Positions 7,639 through 16,796 are shown, numbered from the stretch's first letter. The stretch is 64,000 nt of DNA from Acidobacterium sp. S8 (GCF_009765985.1 NZ_LMUM01000027.1:268435-332434), one strand, 5' to 3'. The notes: generated by a model not told the origin, from the letters alone. Program-made: numbers and translations.

Positions 7639-10167
7639 CTACACACTTGCTGCAGTGAAGTGCAGGCTGTAGCTGCGCCCCTTTTCTAGCTGTGCAGAGA
7701 CACTGTTGTCGGCTTGTTTCGTCAGGGGCACTTCGCCCGCTTTCGACCGGATCGCGGCGAGTGTCTGTCCCGTCGGTGCCCGAAATCCATAGTTGCCGGA
7801 TGCATATGGCCGCACTGAACACTCCGTGACCTTATCCTGTTCCCATCGCAGATCGATTTCCGCACCGGGACGTACGCGCAATCCCTTCACGCTTCCCGTT
7901 GCCCATGCCGATGGAACCGCAGGCAGCAAGTCGATCGTGTCATGGCTCTGCACTACCATTTCTGCAATCGCCGCAGTTGTCCCGAAATTTCCATCGATCT
8001 GAAAGATTGGCGCCTTGGATGTGGGGTGCGTATCGAAGAAGTTGATGTTCGTACTATGCTGCATCAGCATGGAAAGCGATTCCCACGCTTTATCGCCATC
8101 GCCGAGGCGGGCCCAGAAACCAATCGCCCATGACCGGCTCCAGCCTGTATACGCTCCGCCATGCGCCAGTCGTCGCTCCAGCGATACGCGCATTGCCTTT
8201 GCCAGCTCAGGTGTGCCGCGCGGCGTGATCGCGTCGCCGGGATAGAGCGCATACATGTGTGACATGTGCCGCTGTCCGGGCTCACTCTCTTCAAAGTCGA
8301 TACACCACTCCTGCAACTGCCCGTACCTGCCGACCTGGTAAGGAATCAACCGCTTACGCGCGGCATCGAGCTTCGCGGCAAAATCACTATCTACGCCCAG
8401 TTCCTTCGAGGCAGCAATACAGTTGGAAAACAATTCGCGCATCAACGCCATATCCATCGTGCAGCCTGCGCTTGTCATCGCAGGTTTGCCGTCTGGAGCC
8501 ATAAAATCGTTCTCTGTAGAAAATGATGGGCAGGTCGTAAGCCGTCCATGTTTGTCTTCGATGAGCCACGCAAGGCAGAACTCCGCCGAGCCCTTCATCA
8601 GCGGATACGCGCGCTCGCGCAGGAATTCGCGGTCCTGCGTGAAGCGGTAATGCTCATAAAGATGACCGCAAAGCCACGAGCCGCTCATGCCCCAATTCGC
8701 CCATGTCGGAGCGCCAACTCCTTCACCAACCGGGTTGGAGGCGCGCCAAAGATCGATGTTGTGATGCGACACCCATCCCGGAAGCCCATAGTGCTCCTGC
8801 GCGGTGCGCGCTCCATTCTCGCTAAGGTCCTTCATCCAGCTGAACAGCGGCTCGGCACATTCGCTCAGGTTGCAGGTTTCTGCCGGCCAGTAGTTCATCT
8901 GGACGTTGATATTCGAAGTCCAGTTGCTGCTCCACGGCGGTGTCACTTCGTAATTCCAGATACCCTGGAGGTTTGCTGGCTGCGTACCCGGTCTTGAACT
9001 GCTGATCAGCAGATAGCGTCCATATTGAAAATACAGCGCAAGCAGTGACGGATCAGGAGATGCCGCGAACTGCTTCAATCTGCGATCCGTTGTAAGCGAC
9101 AGATTCTGTTTTCCTAAATCAAGAGACACACGCTCAAAGAATTTTTGATGATCGGCGATATGACGCTGACGCAATTCATGAAACTGTCTGGACGTGGGTG
9201 CTCGCAATCCTTCCTGAGCTTTGGCGATGACATTATCGAGCGGCATGTCAGGCTTTGATCGATAACCCTGAAAACCTGTCGCGGCAGAGATGAGCAGCGT
9301 GATCGCGTTCGCCTGCGAGACGGCCAGTTTCATTCCCTCGGAGTGGACGCTGCCTCCTTCAGTTTGTGCGTGAAGGATAGCCGCGAAATACATGCCCTCG
9401 CCCGGCGTGTCTGAAAGAACAACCGGCTTCTCACCGCCCGGATGCCCTGCTCCGGCAACGTGTGCCGCTGCCTTACCGGTAAGCAGCAGCTGGTTTTTTG
9501 CCAGAGCCTTCACTTCCTTCTGCAATGGCCCATCCAGAGAAATGCTGCAATTCAGTTGCCCCGGTTTGCTCGCCGTTATCCGCAAAACAATTACCTGATC
9601 GGGAGCCGAAACAAACGCCTCGTGTTCATACTGCACATCGCCGATGCTATAGCGAGTTCGCGCAATCGCCGTATGCAGATCAAGCTCTCGGCGATAGCTG
9701 GTGGCGTCACCCGAGTGCGGGAAATCGATTCTCAGGTTGCCGAGAGGCTGGTAAGCTTCCGCAAACCTGCCCTGCATTTTTTGGCAGATCTGATCGGCGA
9801 GATGGTAATCCTGCTTCTCTAGCACGGCACTTCGCACGGCAGCCAGATGATTCTTCGCGTCAGGATTGTTGCCGTCTCGCGGCTGCCCTGACCATAGAGT
9901 GTCTTCGTTGAACTGCAGCATCTCCTGGAATAGCGCGCCGTCCTCTCCGCCGCCGAAGACCATCGCACCCAGCCGTCCGTTGCCGATCGGAAGTGCATCG
10001 ACCCATTGCGCGGCAGGCTTGTCATACCACAGGACCAGGTCGCTGCCTTCGTCGGTGTGCTGTACCCCGTCACGATCGAGTGCCAGTGCAAAACGCTTGT
10101 TGAGAGAGAGCGCTCCGAGGGTCGCTGATGCAGAAGACAGAAAACGGCGGCGTGTAAACCTGCCCAT
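7639..10167 (-). CDS. Tat-exported GH95 family alpha-L-fucosidase
   Basis: Glycoside hydrolase family 95 protein of about 842 aa, removing terminal alpha-L-fucose (or alpha-L-galactose) from glycans. The start is placed at ATG 10167, which begins a twin-arginine leader (GRFTRRRFLSSASATLG); the frame stays open to 10227. GH95 features are the N-terminal LWYDKPAAQWVDALPIGNGRLGAMVFGG block split over residues ~45-75, the NVQMNYWPAETCNLSE core, LQEWCIDFEE followed by RHMSHMYALYPG, and GWSRSWAIGFWARLGDG. Length and order fit the family. It is transcribed divergently from kdgK, with shared control sequence at about 10170-10400, and converges on the patatin gene. Confidence 0.9.
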   Translation of the reverse strand: MGRFTRRRFLSSASATLGALSLNKRFALALDRDGVQHTDEGSDLVLWYDKPAAQWVDALPIGNGRLGAMVFGGGEDGALFQEMLQFNEDTLWSGQPRDGNNPDAKNHLAAVRSAVLEKQDYHLADQICQKMQGRFAEAYQPLGNLRIDFPHSGDATSYRRELDLHTAIARTRYSIGDVQYEHEAFVSAPDQVIVLRITASKPGQLNCSISLDGPLQKEVKALAKNQLLLTGKAAAHVAGAGHPGGEKPVVLSDTPGEGMYFAAILHAQTEGGSVHSEGMKLAVSQANAITLLISAATGFQGYRSKPDMPLDNVIAKAQEGLRAPTSRQFHELRQRHIADHQKFFERVSLDLGKQNLSLTTDRRLKQFAASPDPSLLALYFQYGRYLLISSSRPGTQPANLQGIWNYEVTPPWSSNWTSNINVQMNYWPAETCNLSECAEPLFSWMKDLSENGARTAQEHYGLPGWVSHHNIDLWRASNPVGEGVGAPTWANWGMSGSWLCGHLYEHYRFTQDREFLRERAYPLMKGSAEFCLAWLIEDKHGRLTTCPSFSTENDFMAPDGKPAMTSAGCTMDMALMRELFSNCIAASKELGVDSDFAAKLDAARKRLIPYQVGRYGQLQEWCIDFEESEPGQRHMSHMYALYPGDAITPRGTPELAKAMRVSLERRLAHGGAYTGWSRSWAIGFWARLGDGDKAWESLSMLMQHSTNINFFDTHPTSKAPIFQIDGNFGTTAAIAEMVVQSHDTIDLLPAVPSAWATGSVKGLRVRPGAEIDLRWEQDKVTECSVRPYASGNYGFRAPTGQTLAAIRSKAGEVPLTKQADNSVSAQLEKGRSYSLHFTAASV

Positions 10168-10265
10168 ATAGATGTATAGATCCTTTGAAAGTCTGGTCAG
10201 GAAACATTGTAGGGGAGAATGCGACAAACACTCACTCCCTTACGTCATGAATTGAGGGCGTCCAC

Positions 10266-10279
10266 TGGCAAAATTGCCA
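10266..10279. promoter_or_regulatory. Palindromic operator candidate upstream of kdgK and GH95
   Basis: Perfect inverted repeat TGGCAA-AA-TTGCCA in the divergent region between the GH95 and kdgK genes. It lies just before a consensus -35 box TTGACA (10287-10292) on the + strand, a common place for an activator or repressor site. The matching -10 element is poor (TATCTA at 10311), so the promoter assignment is tentative. The cognate factor is unknown; the IclR or GntR regulators of this region are candidates. Confidence 0.4.
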
Positions 10280-10341
10280 AGTCCGGTTGACAGGCCATGA
10301 TGGCGTGCTTTATCTATGCGCGCGGATCGAAAGATGAAACG

Positions 10342-10365
10342 CCGTACCGGATTGCGGTATAACGG
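10342..10365 (+). promoter_or_regulatory. kdgK promoter -10 overlapped by CGTACCG dyad operator
   Basis: The site reads CCGTACCG, spacer GATTG, then CGGTAT. It has the same CGTACCG half-site, 5-bp spacer beginning GAT and CGGTA half as the perfect dyad at 12166-12192. A good -10 box, TATAAC (10358-10363), overlaps the right half and would give a leader of about 30 nt to the kdgK start. A regulator bound here would block polymerase. Repeated use in one pathway supports a real operator; the binding protein is inferred to be local. Confidence 0.5.
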
Positions 10366-10400
10366 ACTGCAACGATCAAAATCAATATCAAGGAATGGTA

Positions 10401-11498
10401 ATGCAGCCGATTGTTTTGAAAACTGAAGCGTGCCGATGGGACAGCGTGAGCTTAGGCGAAGTGATGCTCCGGCTTGATCCCGGCGAAGGACGAGTTCACA
10501 CAGCCCGCCAATTTACCGCATGGGAAGGCGGCGGCGAGTACAACGTGGCACGCGGTCTACGCCGCTGTTTCGGACTCAAAACTGCCATCATCACTGCTCT
10601 GGCGGAGAATCCCGTTGGCCGGCTGGTGGAAGACTTCATCCTGCAAGGTGGCGTCGACACCTCACTGGTTCGCTGGGCGAAATACGACGGCGTGGGCCGC
10701 ACCGTCCGCAATGGCCTGAATTTTACCGAGCGTGGATACGGCGTACGCGCAGCTGTTGGCTGTTCGGACCGTGGCCACACGGCCATTTCGCAGGTGGCAA
10801 AAGGTGATTTCAACTGGCAGGAAATTTTTGGCTCGCAAAATGGATCGAAATGGTTCCACACCGGAGGCATCTTCGCTGCGCTTTCTGAAACAACTCCCGG
10901 CGTTGCGGACGAAGCAATGGACGCTGCGAAAGCGGCAGGAACTATCATCTCCTACGATCTGAATTATCGCGACTCCCTCTGGAAAGCGATCGGCGGAAAA
11001 GCCAAGGCGCAGGAAGTAAACCGGGAACTGGTGCGCAAAGTTGATCTGCTACTCGGCAACGAAGAAGATTTCTCGGCAATGCTGGGAATCGCTCTTGAAG
11101 GCGTTACCGAAGACTTTGACGAGCTGCCGATCGCGAGCTACGAAAAAATGCTGCGCGACGTAGCTGCCGCCTATCCCAATCTGAAAATGGTCGCTACCAC
11201 TTTGCGCACTGCGCACACTGCAAGCCGCAATGCCTGGGGTGCCATCGCCTTGTATCAGGATGAGATCGTGCACGTCCCGCAGCGCGATATCGACATCCTT
11301 GATCGCGTCGGTGGCGGCGATTCCTTCGCATCGGGATTGATTTATGGATTCCTTGCCGGCAAGCCCGTAGAGTGGGCCGTTCGCTGTGGAGTAGCCCACG
11401 GCGCTCTGGCCATGACGACCCCCGGCGACACCAGCATGGCTACCTACGCAGAAGTCGAACGCGTGATGAAAGGCGGCTCGGCGCGAATCGCGCGATAG
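10401..11498 (+). CDS. kdgK: 2-keto-3-deoxygluconate kinase (PfkB family)
   Basis: Phosphorylates 2-keto-3-deoxygluconate to KDPG in the cytoplasm; 365 aa. ATG 10401 is preferred over ATG 10395 because AAGGA (10390-10394) sits 6 nt upstream. PfkB features are the N-terminal substrate block (LGEVMLRLDP, WEGGGEYNVARGLRR) and the C-terminal signature DRVGGGDSFASGLIYGFLAG with the catalytic Asp. The eda gene follows 15 bp downstream, which fixes KDG rather than fructose or ribose as the likely substrate. It heads a + strand series reaching to about 16.8 kb. Confidence 0.9.
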   Translation: MQPIVLKTEACRWDSVSLGEVMLRLDPGEGRVHTARQFTAWEGGGEYNVARGLRRCFGLKTAIITALAENPVGRLVEDFILQGGVDTSLVRWAKYDGVGRTVRNGLNFTERGYGVRAAVGCSDRGHTAISQVAKGDFNWQEIFGSQNGSKWFHTGGIFAALSETTPGVADEAMDAAKAAGTIISYDLNYRDSLWKAIGGKAKAQEVNRELVRKVDLLLGNEEDFSAMLGIALEGVTEDFDELPIASYEKMLRDVAAAYPNLKMVATTLRTAHTASRNAWGAIALYQDEIVHVPQRDIDILDRVGGGDSFASGLIYGFLAGKPVEWAVRCGVAHGALAMTTPGDTSMATYAEVERVMKGGSARIAR

Positions 11499-11513
11499 AG
11501 CTAGGAGAAAAAA

Positions 11514-12158
11514 ATGTCAGCAGAGATTAAAGCAGAAATCGAACGTGTAGGGTTGGTTCCCGTCCTGAGGGCGCAGTCGGAAGAAATAGGTCATGCCCTT
11601 GTGGAAGCCATGCTCGCCGGAGGTGTTACCGTTGTCGAAGTCACGATGACAGTGCCGGGAGCAGTTGACCTTCTCCGCGCCCTCAAGAAGCAGCATGGCA
11701 GCAAGCTCCTTCTTGGCTCGGGCACAGTAACCACCGCAGCCCAGGCAGCCGCGACCATCGAAGCCGGGGCGGAGTTTGTCGTCAGCCCAAGCTTTCATCC
11801 GGAAGTGATTGCCAAAACAAAAGAACTCGGCAAAGTCTCTATTCCCGGCGCGCTCACGCCAACAGAGGTGATCACCGCGTGGAATGCGGGTGCCGACTAT
11901 GTCAAGATTTTCCCCTGTTCAGCCATGGGCGGTGCAAGCTATCTGAAATCCCTGCTGGCTCCATTTCCTCACTTGCAGCTCATCCCCACCGGCGGGGTTA
12001 CACAGCAGACAGCTGCAGACTTCCTGAAGGCGGGCGCACGCGCGCTGGGCGTGGGTGCCGACCTCGTCAACACCCAGGCTATTGCTGACGGCAAGCCGGA
12101 AACCATCACCGCAGCAGCTCGTGCTTATCTGGAAATCATTCAGCAGGCGCGGAAGTAG
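11514..12158 (+). CDS. eda: KDPG (2-dehydro-3-deoxy-6-phosphogluconate) aldolase
   Basis: Cleaves KDPG to pyruvate and glyceraldehyde 3-phosphate, the last step of uronate degradation. The 214-aa protein has the class I aldolase residues: Arg19 in PVLRA, Glu42 in VVEVTM and the Schiff-base Lys131 in YVKIFPCSAMGG. The IPTGGV phosphate-binding turn follows. An AGGAG ribosome site precedes the ATG. The 15-bp spacing from kdgK indicates co-transcription. Confidence 0.93.
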   Translation: MSAEIKAEIERVGLVPVLRAQSEEIGHALVEAMLAGGVTVVEVTMTVPGAVDLLRALKKQHGSKLLLGSGTVTTAAQAAATIEAGAEFVVSPSFHPEVIAKTKELGKVSIPGALTPTEVITAWNAGADYVKIFPCSAMGGASYLKSLLAPFPHLQLIPTGGVTQQTAADFLKAGARALGVGADLVNTQAIADGKPETITAAARAYLEIIQQARK

Positions 12159-12165
12159 CAATCGG

Positions 12166-12192
12166 TCGGCGTACCGGATATCGGTACGCCGA
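12166..12192. promoter_or_regulatory. Perfect 11-bp dyad with CGTACCG half-sites between eda and kduD
   Basis: An 11-bp inverted repeat (12166-12176 and 12182-12192) around the spacer GATAT. The core CGTACCG-GATAT-CGGTACG matches the site over the kdgK -10 box at 10342. No T-run follows on either strand, which argues against a plain terminator and for an operator. It starts 7 bp after the eda stop and lies 122 bp before the kduD start, so it may control a second promoter for kduD and the genes after it. A lone half-site CGTACCG occurs at 12286-12292. Confidence 0.5.
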
Positions 12193-12314
12193 ACCCCAAA
12201 ATGCCCGGCCAGCGCCGTTGTCTGATTGACAACCGTTTCCTTCATAAAAAACAATCCAGACGATAGAGTGCGCTACACGGAACGACGTACCGCTTACCAA
12301 GACAAACAAAATCC

Positions 12315-13079
12315 ATGGGAATCCTTGACCGTTTTCGTTTAGAGGGAAAAACTGCTTTGGTTACGGGGGCTGCCGGCGGATTGGGCGGGGCAATTGCCAT
12401 CGCGCTCGCAGAAGCGGGGGCCGCCGTGGCATGTCACGGAAACCGCAGACCCGCCGATGCAACGGCAGAGAAAATTCGTGCCGCTGGAGGTAAGGCCGTA
12501 AGCCTGTCCGCAGACCTGAGTCTGTCTGATGGCGCGGGTAAACTATTCAGCGCCGCTCAATCCGCAATGGGCTCTCCCGACATCCTCGTGAACAACGCCG
12601 GAATGATCCATCGCGACGCAGCAGAGAGCTTCGATTTAGAGGCATGGAACACGGTGCTGCAGGTGAACCTGACAAGCGTATTCCGTCTCTCGCAACTTGC
12701 AGGCACAGAGATGTTGAAGCGGCGAAACGGAAAAATCATCAACATCGCGTCGTTGCTTTCTTTTCAAGGCGGCATTCGCGTGCCTGCTTACGCAGCTTCG
12801 AAAGGAGCCGTCGCGCAACTCACTAAAGCACTCGCCAACGAGTGGGCAGGTCGCAACGTGCAGGTCAATGCAATCGCACCCGGCTACTTTCGAACCGAAA
12901 ACACGTCGGCGCTGCAGAACGATGAAACCCGCAATCGCCAGATTCTGGAGCGTATTCCAGCACAGCGCTGGGGGGAGCCAGAAGATTTGGCTGGCGCGGC
13001 TGTTTTCCTCTCCTCTGCCGCAAGCGACTACATAAATGGCGAAGTGCTGGTGGTTGACGGCGGCTGGATGGCCCGCTGA
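12315..13079 (+). CDS. kduD: 2-dehydro-3-deoxy-D-gluconate 5-dehydrogenase (SDR family)
   Basis: Short-chain dehydrogenase of 254 aa that reduces 4-deoxy-5-ketouronate to KDG. Visible are the NAD-binding TGAAGGLGGAI (18-28), NNAG, the catalytic Ser in NIASLLS and YAASK, and the KduD-typical C-terminus (IPAQRWGEPEDLAG and VDGGWMAR). With an alginate lyase in the same series, it could also reduce alginate-derived DEH, as related SDR enzymes do. The kdgF-like gene begins 8 bp downstream. Confidence 0.87.
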   Translation: MGILDRFRLEGKTALVTGAAGGLGGAIAIALAEAGAAVACHGNRRPADATAEKIRAAGGKAVSLSADLSLSDGAGKLFSAAQSAMGSPDILVNNAGMIHRDAAESFDLEAWNTVLQVNLTSVFRLSQLAGTEMLKRRNGKIINIASLLSFQGGIRVPAYAASKGAVAQLTKALANEWAGRNVQVNAIAPGYFRTENTSALQNDETRNRQILERIPAQRWGEPEDLAGAAVFLSSAASDYINGEVLVVDGGWMAR

Positions 13080-13087
13080 GGAGCCCA

Positions 13088-13420
13088 ATGGAAGAAATTA
13101 AAATATCGCATCAGAAGGCTGTCGCCACCACTGATCCTGAGGCCGGCCTCAAGCGCCAGGTGCTGGCTTACAACCCAAACCTGATGCTGGTGCGGCATGT
13201 CATGCAGGGCGGCTGGCAGGGAACTCGCCACAGCCACCCGCACGATCAACTGGTGTACGTCATCCGCGGCCGCCTGCGTTTCACAGGTGGCTCATCAACA
13301 TTCGAAATCGCTGCCGGTGACAGCTTTGTAGTTCCGGGCAACATGGAACATCAGGCATCCGCGCTTGAAGATTCCGAAGTTCTTGACGTTTTCAATCCAT
13401 ACCGCGAGGACTATGCGTAG
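13088..13420 (+). CDS. kdgF: KdgF-like cupin, unsaturated uronate ring-opening protein
   Basis: A single cupin of 110 aa. It has the metal-binding pattern HSHPHDQLVYVIRG with a downstream His in VPGNMEHQA, plus the KdgF-like N-terminus (LKRQVLAYNPNLMLVRH) and C-terminus (LDVFNPYREDY). KdgF proteins convert 4,5-unsaturated monouronates from pectin or alginate to the linear keto form used by KduI/KduD. The position between kduD and an alginate lyase supports this. Cupins are diverse, so the symbol rests on end motifs and context. Confidence 0.8.
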   Translation: MEEIKISHQKAVATTDPEAGLKRQVLAYNPNLMLVRHVMQGGWQGTRHSHPHDQLVYVIRGRLRFTGGSSTFEIAAGDSFVVPGNMEHQASALEDSEVLDVFNPYREDYA

Positions 13421-13441
13421 GCTAAAAGGATTTCGCAACCA

Positions 13442-14521
13442 ATGAACGCGTCGCTATGTTTTCGTAAGATGCAATATTTAACGGCACTCTTATTCTTCTC
13501 GGCCATCCCGCTGCATGCCGAAAAGAAACTGCGCTCACCATGGGATAGCCATCGCATCAAGCTCACAACAGAGTCGTATGCATGCCCTGCTGTTGAGCAT
13601 CTCTCTCCCGACCTGACTACCAGCGGCTTCTACTCTGACAGCAAATCCTCGATCATCGATCCCGAAAAATGGAAGGCTTACGCAGCATCTTCCGGGCCGT
13701 ATAAAGCGCTCGGTGATCGAGTCGTAGCCGCTGCCGATACCTATCAATCTACCGGAAGCCGTGAAGCAGCAACATGCGCTCTAGAGCACATGGATGCTGC
13801 GGCGAAGGACGCTGTCTTCACCGGGAAGATGTCGTCCAATCAGGCATGCTACGTGCAAGGCTGGGTTATTGGCGCTGTATCGATCGCATATTTGAAAGTG
13901 CGCGACAGCGGATTAGTTAGTAAGAGCCAGAAAGAAACGATTCTTCCCTGGATCGAGAAAGTCGTTTCTCAAAGCCAGAGCTACTACGACGCACATCGAC
14001 AGAAATCCTCCGGCGATGCGCAGAATAATCATCTCTACTGGGCTGGCGTTGAAGTTGCAGCCGCAGGTATAGCGACGAACAATCGACAACTCTTCGATTG
14101 GGGCATGGACACATATCACGCCGGCATATCGCAGATACAGCCCGATGGCTCGCTCGCGCAGGAGATGCGACGCGGTCAGCGCGCGCTCCACTATCATCTC
14201 TACGCCCTGGCTCCGCTGATTTACCTGGCCGAGTTCGGTGAAGACAATGGACTCCACTCCTATGCCGAGCGCGACTACGCCATCAAGAAGCTCGTAGACC
14301 TTTGTACCGCGGGACTCGAAGACAACAGCTTTTTTGTAAAAGCTACCGGCATTGCGCAGGACACGCCAAACGGACCGCCAGCAGCCGAACAGATCAGCTG
14401 GGCCAAAACGTATCTAACACGTTTTCAAAATCCCCAACTAACAAAACTATTAGAGCAGGCAACATCCCTGAGCTATATGTACCTGGGTGGGTTGCCGCCG
14501 GCCCCACACTCGCAAGGGTGA
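13442..14521 (+). CDS. Exported alginate lyase-like protein (PL5/AlgL family)
   Basis: Polysaccharide lyase of 359 aa with an alpha/alpha-toroid. A signal peptide ends near PLHA. The PL5 active-site segments are present: NNHLYWAG (Asn/His pair) and RRGQRALHYHLYALAPL (catalytic Arg and Tyr region). Known members cleave beta-1,4-mannuronate by beta-elimination, giving 4,5-unsaturated ends, the substrate type KdgF handles. It sits 21 bp after kdgF and 24 bp before the IclR gene. The family assignment is good; substrate (algal or bacterial alginate versus another mannuronate or glucuronate polymer) is open. Confidence 0.85.
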   Translation: MNASLCFRKMQYLTALLFFSAIPLHAEKKLRSPWDSHRIKLTTESYACPAVEHLSPDLTTSGFYSDSKSSIIDPEKWKAYAASSGPYKALGDRVVAAADTYQSTGSREAATCALEHMDAAAKDAVFTGKMSSNQACYVQGWVIGAVSIAYLKVRDSGLVSKSQKETILPWIEKVVSQSQSYYDAHRQKSSGDAQNNHLYWAGVEVAAAGIATNNRQLFDWGMDTYHAGISQIQPDGSLAQEMRRGQRALHYHLYALAPLIYLAEFGEDNGLHSYAERDYAIKKLVDLCTAGLEDNSFFVKATGIAQDTPNGPPAAEQISWAKTYLTRFQNPQLTKLLEQATSLSYMYLGGLPPAPHSQG

Positions 14522-14545
14522 AATAAAAATTTTCGGAGGACCAGT

Positions 14546-15403
14546 ATGAGCACTGCCATCGCGTCGCAAACGTTAGTCGATATCAGCAAGCAGGCAGACC
14601 CGTACCAGTTGCAGAGCATCGATCGCGTCGTCGCCCTGCTCGATATGTTGAGCGAAAGCGATGTTCCGCTCAGTCTGGCCGAGATCTGCGCGAGAATGGG
14701 CCTACACAAGAGCACAGCGCATCGATCCCTCATTGTGCTCGAGCGCACATCGATGATCGAGCGAACTCCAGAGGGCCGTTTCCGCCTTGGTTTGAAGCTT
14801 TATGAGCTGGGGAATCGCGCTGTAGAACAAGTGGATCTTCGCGAGCGTGTACAACCCTTCTTTCGTCGCCTTTCAATGGACGTAGGCGAGACGGTCCATC
14901 TCAGCGTCCTGCAAAAAACAAAAATCGTTTATCTCGATAAAGTAGAACCGAACCGCAGAGTCTGCATGACGTCGAAGTCAGGTACATCCAATCCTGTCTA
15001 TTGCACTTCGATGGGCAAGGCGATGCTGGCTTTTCTGCCCGATAACACACGCGAAGAAATCATCAGCAAGATCAGGTTCACGCGCTTTACCACTAAGACA
15101 TTGTGCACACGCGAGGCGCTGCTCAAGTCTTTGGAACGGGTAAAGAAACGCGGCTTCGCAATTGACGACGAGGAAATAGAAATCGGAGTACGCTGCGTCG
15201 GCGCGCCCATCTTCGATACCAACCGGCATCCTATCGCCGCCGTCAGCGTTTCAGGCCCAGCCTCGCGCATTACCGTCCAGAGCGTGCCTGGAATCGCGGA
15301 GCGCCTCATACGCTGCTGCAATGAGATTTCGCGCAGCCTCGGTATTCACGAGAGACGTCGCTCAAAGTACAGCTCGCCGCTGTTTCATCATTACAGCAAC
15401 TGA
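14546..15403 (+). CDS. IclR-family transcriptional regulator
   Basis: A 285-aa regulator with a strong GGAGGA site before ATG. The N-terminal winged helix (residues ~25-90: SLAEICARMGLHKSTAHRSL) is followed by the IclR effector domain (~100-270), with the family pattern YCTSMGKAMLAFLP and GVRCVGAPIFD. IclR proteins of the KdgR type respond to KDG in uronate pathways, and this gene lies inside the uronate operon, so it is the prime local regulator. A dyad shared by the kdgK and kduD upstream regions is a possible target; this is inference. Confidence 0.9.
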   Translation: MSTAIASQTLVDISKQADPYQLQSIDRVVALLDMLSESDVPLSLAEICARMGLHKSTAHRSLIVLERTSMIERTPEGRFRLGLKLYELGNRAVEQVDLRERVQPFFRRLSMDVGETVHLSVLQKTKIVYLDKVEPNRRVCMTSKSGTSNPVYCTSMGKAMLAFLPDNTREEIISKIRFTRFTTKTLCTREALLKSLERVKKRGFAIDDEEIEIGVRCVGAPIFDTNRHPIAAVSVSGPASRITVQSVPGIAERLIRCCNEISRSLGIHERRRSKYSSPLFHHYSN

Positions 15404-15431
15404 TCGAGTCCAAAAACAGGAGTCTCTCCAA

Positions 15432-16787
15432 ATGCCTCATTCCATATCACGGCGCGACATGCTGAAGGCAACAGGAGCGTCGGTCGCAGCGCTCGGTATT
15501 CCCGGTAGCCCGCTCGCCATCTCCGCATCCGCACAGGAAGCAGAATCGGCCCAGGCCACAGACAAGACGCAGGAAGACACCCGTGCCAGGCGAATGGAAT
15601 GGTGGCATGCTGCGAAGTTCGGCATGTTTATTCATTTCGGTGTCTACAGCTCCATCGAACGCCACGAATGGGTCATGGAAGATGAGGCATGGCCTATCGG
15701 CCCATACACACAGCACGCCGCAAACTTCAAGCCCGCGCACAATTGCCCTCAGGCATGGGCAAAGCTGGCCAAGCAGGCAGGAATGAAGTACATGGTGCTT
15801 ACCACCAAGCATCATGAGGGCTTCTGCAATTTCGATACGAAGCTCACGAATTATTGTGCTCCCAAACAGGGCCCGGGACGCGACGTCGTGCGCGAATATG
15901 TAGACGCCGCGCGCGCGGAAGGCCTGCATGTCGGCTTCTACTATTCGCTCATGGATTGGCATCATCCCGATGGAGCGTGCTGTGCGACTGACGAAGCGGC
16001 ACGCCGCCGCTTTGTCGATTACACCCACGGCCTCATCCGCGAGATATTGACCAATTACGGAAAGATCGATGTCCTCTGGTACGACGTTGCCTGGCCTCTC
16101 GATGCAGCCGGATGGGAATCAGAGAAGATGAATCAGATGGTCTTCCAACTCCAGCCTGAGATCATCGTGAACAATCGTAATAAGCTGCAAGGCGATTTCT
16201 CGACGCCGGAGCAGAAGATTGTCGCTGAAACCAACGGCCGCGCATGGGAATCGTGCATGACCCTCAATGACAGCTGGGGATATCAACGTGCCGATGACAA
16301 CTGGAAGTCGTCGCGAACTGTGATCCGCAATCTGATCCAATGCGTGCGCGATGGCGGCAACTACCTGCTGAACATCGGACCCAAACCAGATGGAAGCATT
16401 CCGGAAGAATCAGTAAAGATTCTGAGCGAAGTTGGTCGTTGGATGGATTCCAATGGGCATACGATTTATAAGTCTGACTTGTGCCAGATGAGGCGTTCCA
16501 ACTATGCAAGCTTCACCCGCACCGGAAATACGCTCTATATGCATGTCCACTTCTGGCCGGGTGAGTATGTTGCGATCAGCGGCTTAAAATGCAAGGTCAT
16601 TTCTGCGCGCATATTGAAAACCGGAGCAGAAGTGAAATTCACGCAGGACGATTTCCAGACAAAGTTTACCGGTCTTCCAGAAAAGGCCCCGGATTATCCG
16701 GTAACGACAATTGCAATCGAATGCGACGCGGAACCTACTCAGGATACGGATTACGTTAGAAAAAACAAACCGCGCGATGGAGTGTAG
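15432..16787 (+). CDS. Tat-exported GH29 alpha-L-fucosidase
   Basis: Retaining alpha-L-fucosidase of 451 aa. ATG 15432 is chosen because it starts a twin-arginine leader (SISRRDMLKATGASVAALG); the open frame extends to 15321 inside the IclR gene. GH29 motifs are WWHAAKFGMFIHFGVYS (~55-71), LTTKHHEGFCNFDT, and DVLWYDVAWP with the Asp nucleophile, then GGNYLLNIGPKPDG. The gene follows the IclR gene by 28 bp and is closed by a terminator, so fucose removal and uronate degradation are likely co-expressed. Confidence 0.9.
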   Translation: MPHSISRRDMLKATGASVAALGIPGSPLAISASAQEAESAQATDKTQEDTRARRMEWWHAAKFGMFIHFGVYSSIERHEWVMEDEAWPIGPYTQHAANFKPAHNCPQAWAKLAKQAGMKYMVLTTKHHEGFCNFDTKLTNYCAPKQGPGRDVVREYVDAARAEGLHVGFYYSLMDWHHPDGACCATDEAARRRFVDYTHGLIREILTNYGKIDVLWYDVAWPLDAAGWESEKMNQMVFQLQPEIIVNNRNKLQGDFSTPEQKIVAETNGRAWESCMTLNDSWGYQRADDNWKSSRTVIRNLIQCVRDGGNYLLNIGPKPDGSIPEESVKILSEVGRWMDSNGHTIYKSDLCQMRRSNYASFTRTGNTLYMHVHFWPGEYVAISGLKCKVISARILKTGAEVKFTQDDFQTKFTGLPEKAPDYPVTTIAIECDAEPTQDTDYVRKNKPRDGV

Positions 16788-16796
16788 AACGGGGAA

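Noticed and set aside
12166-12192. Dyad after eda as a rho-independent terminator
   Set aside because: No T-run follows on either strand and the same half-sites recur at the kdgK promoter.
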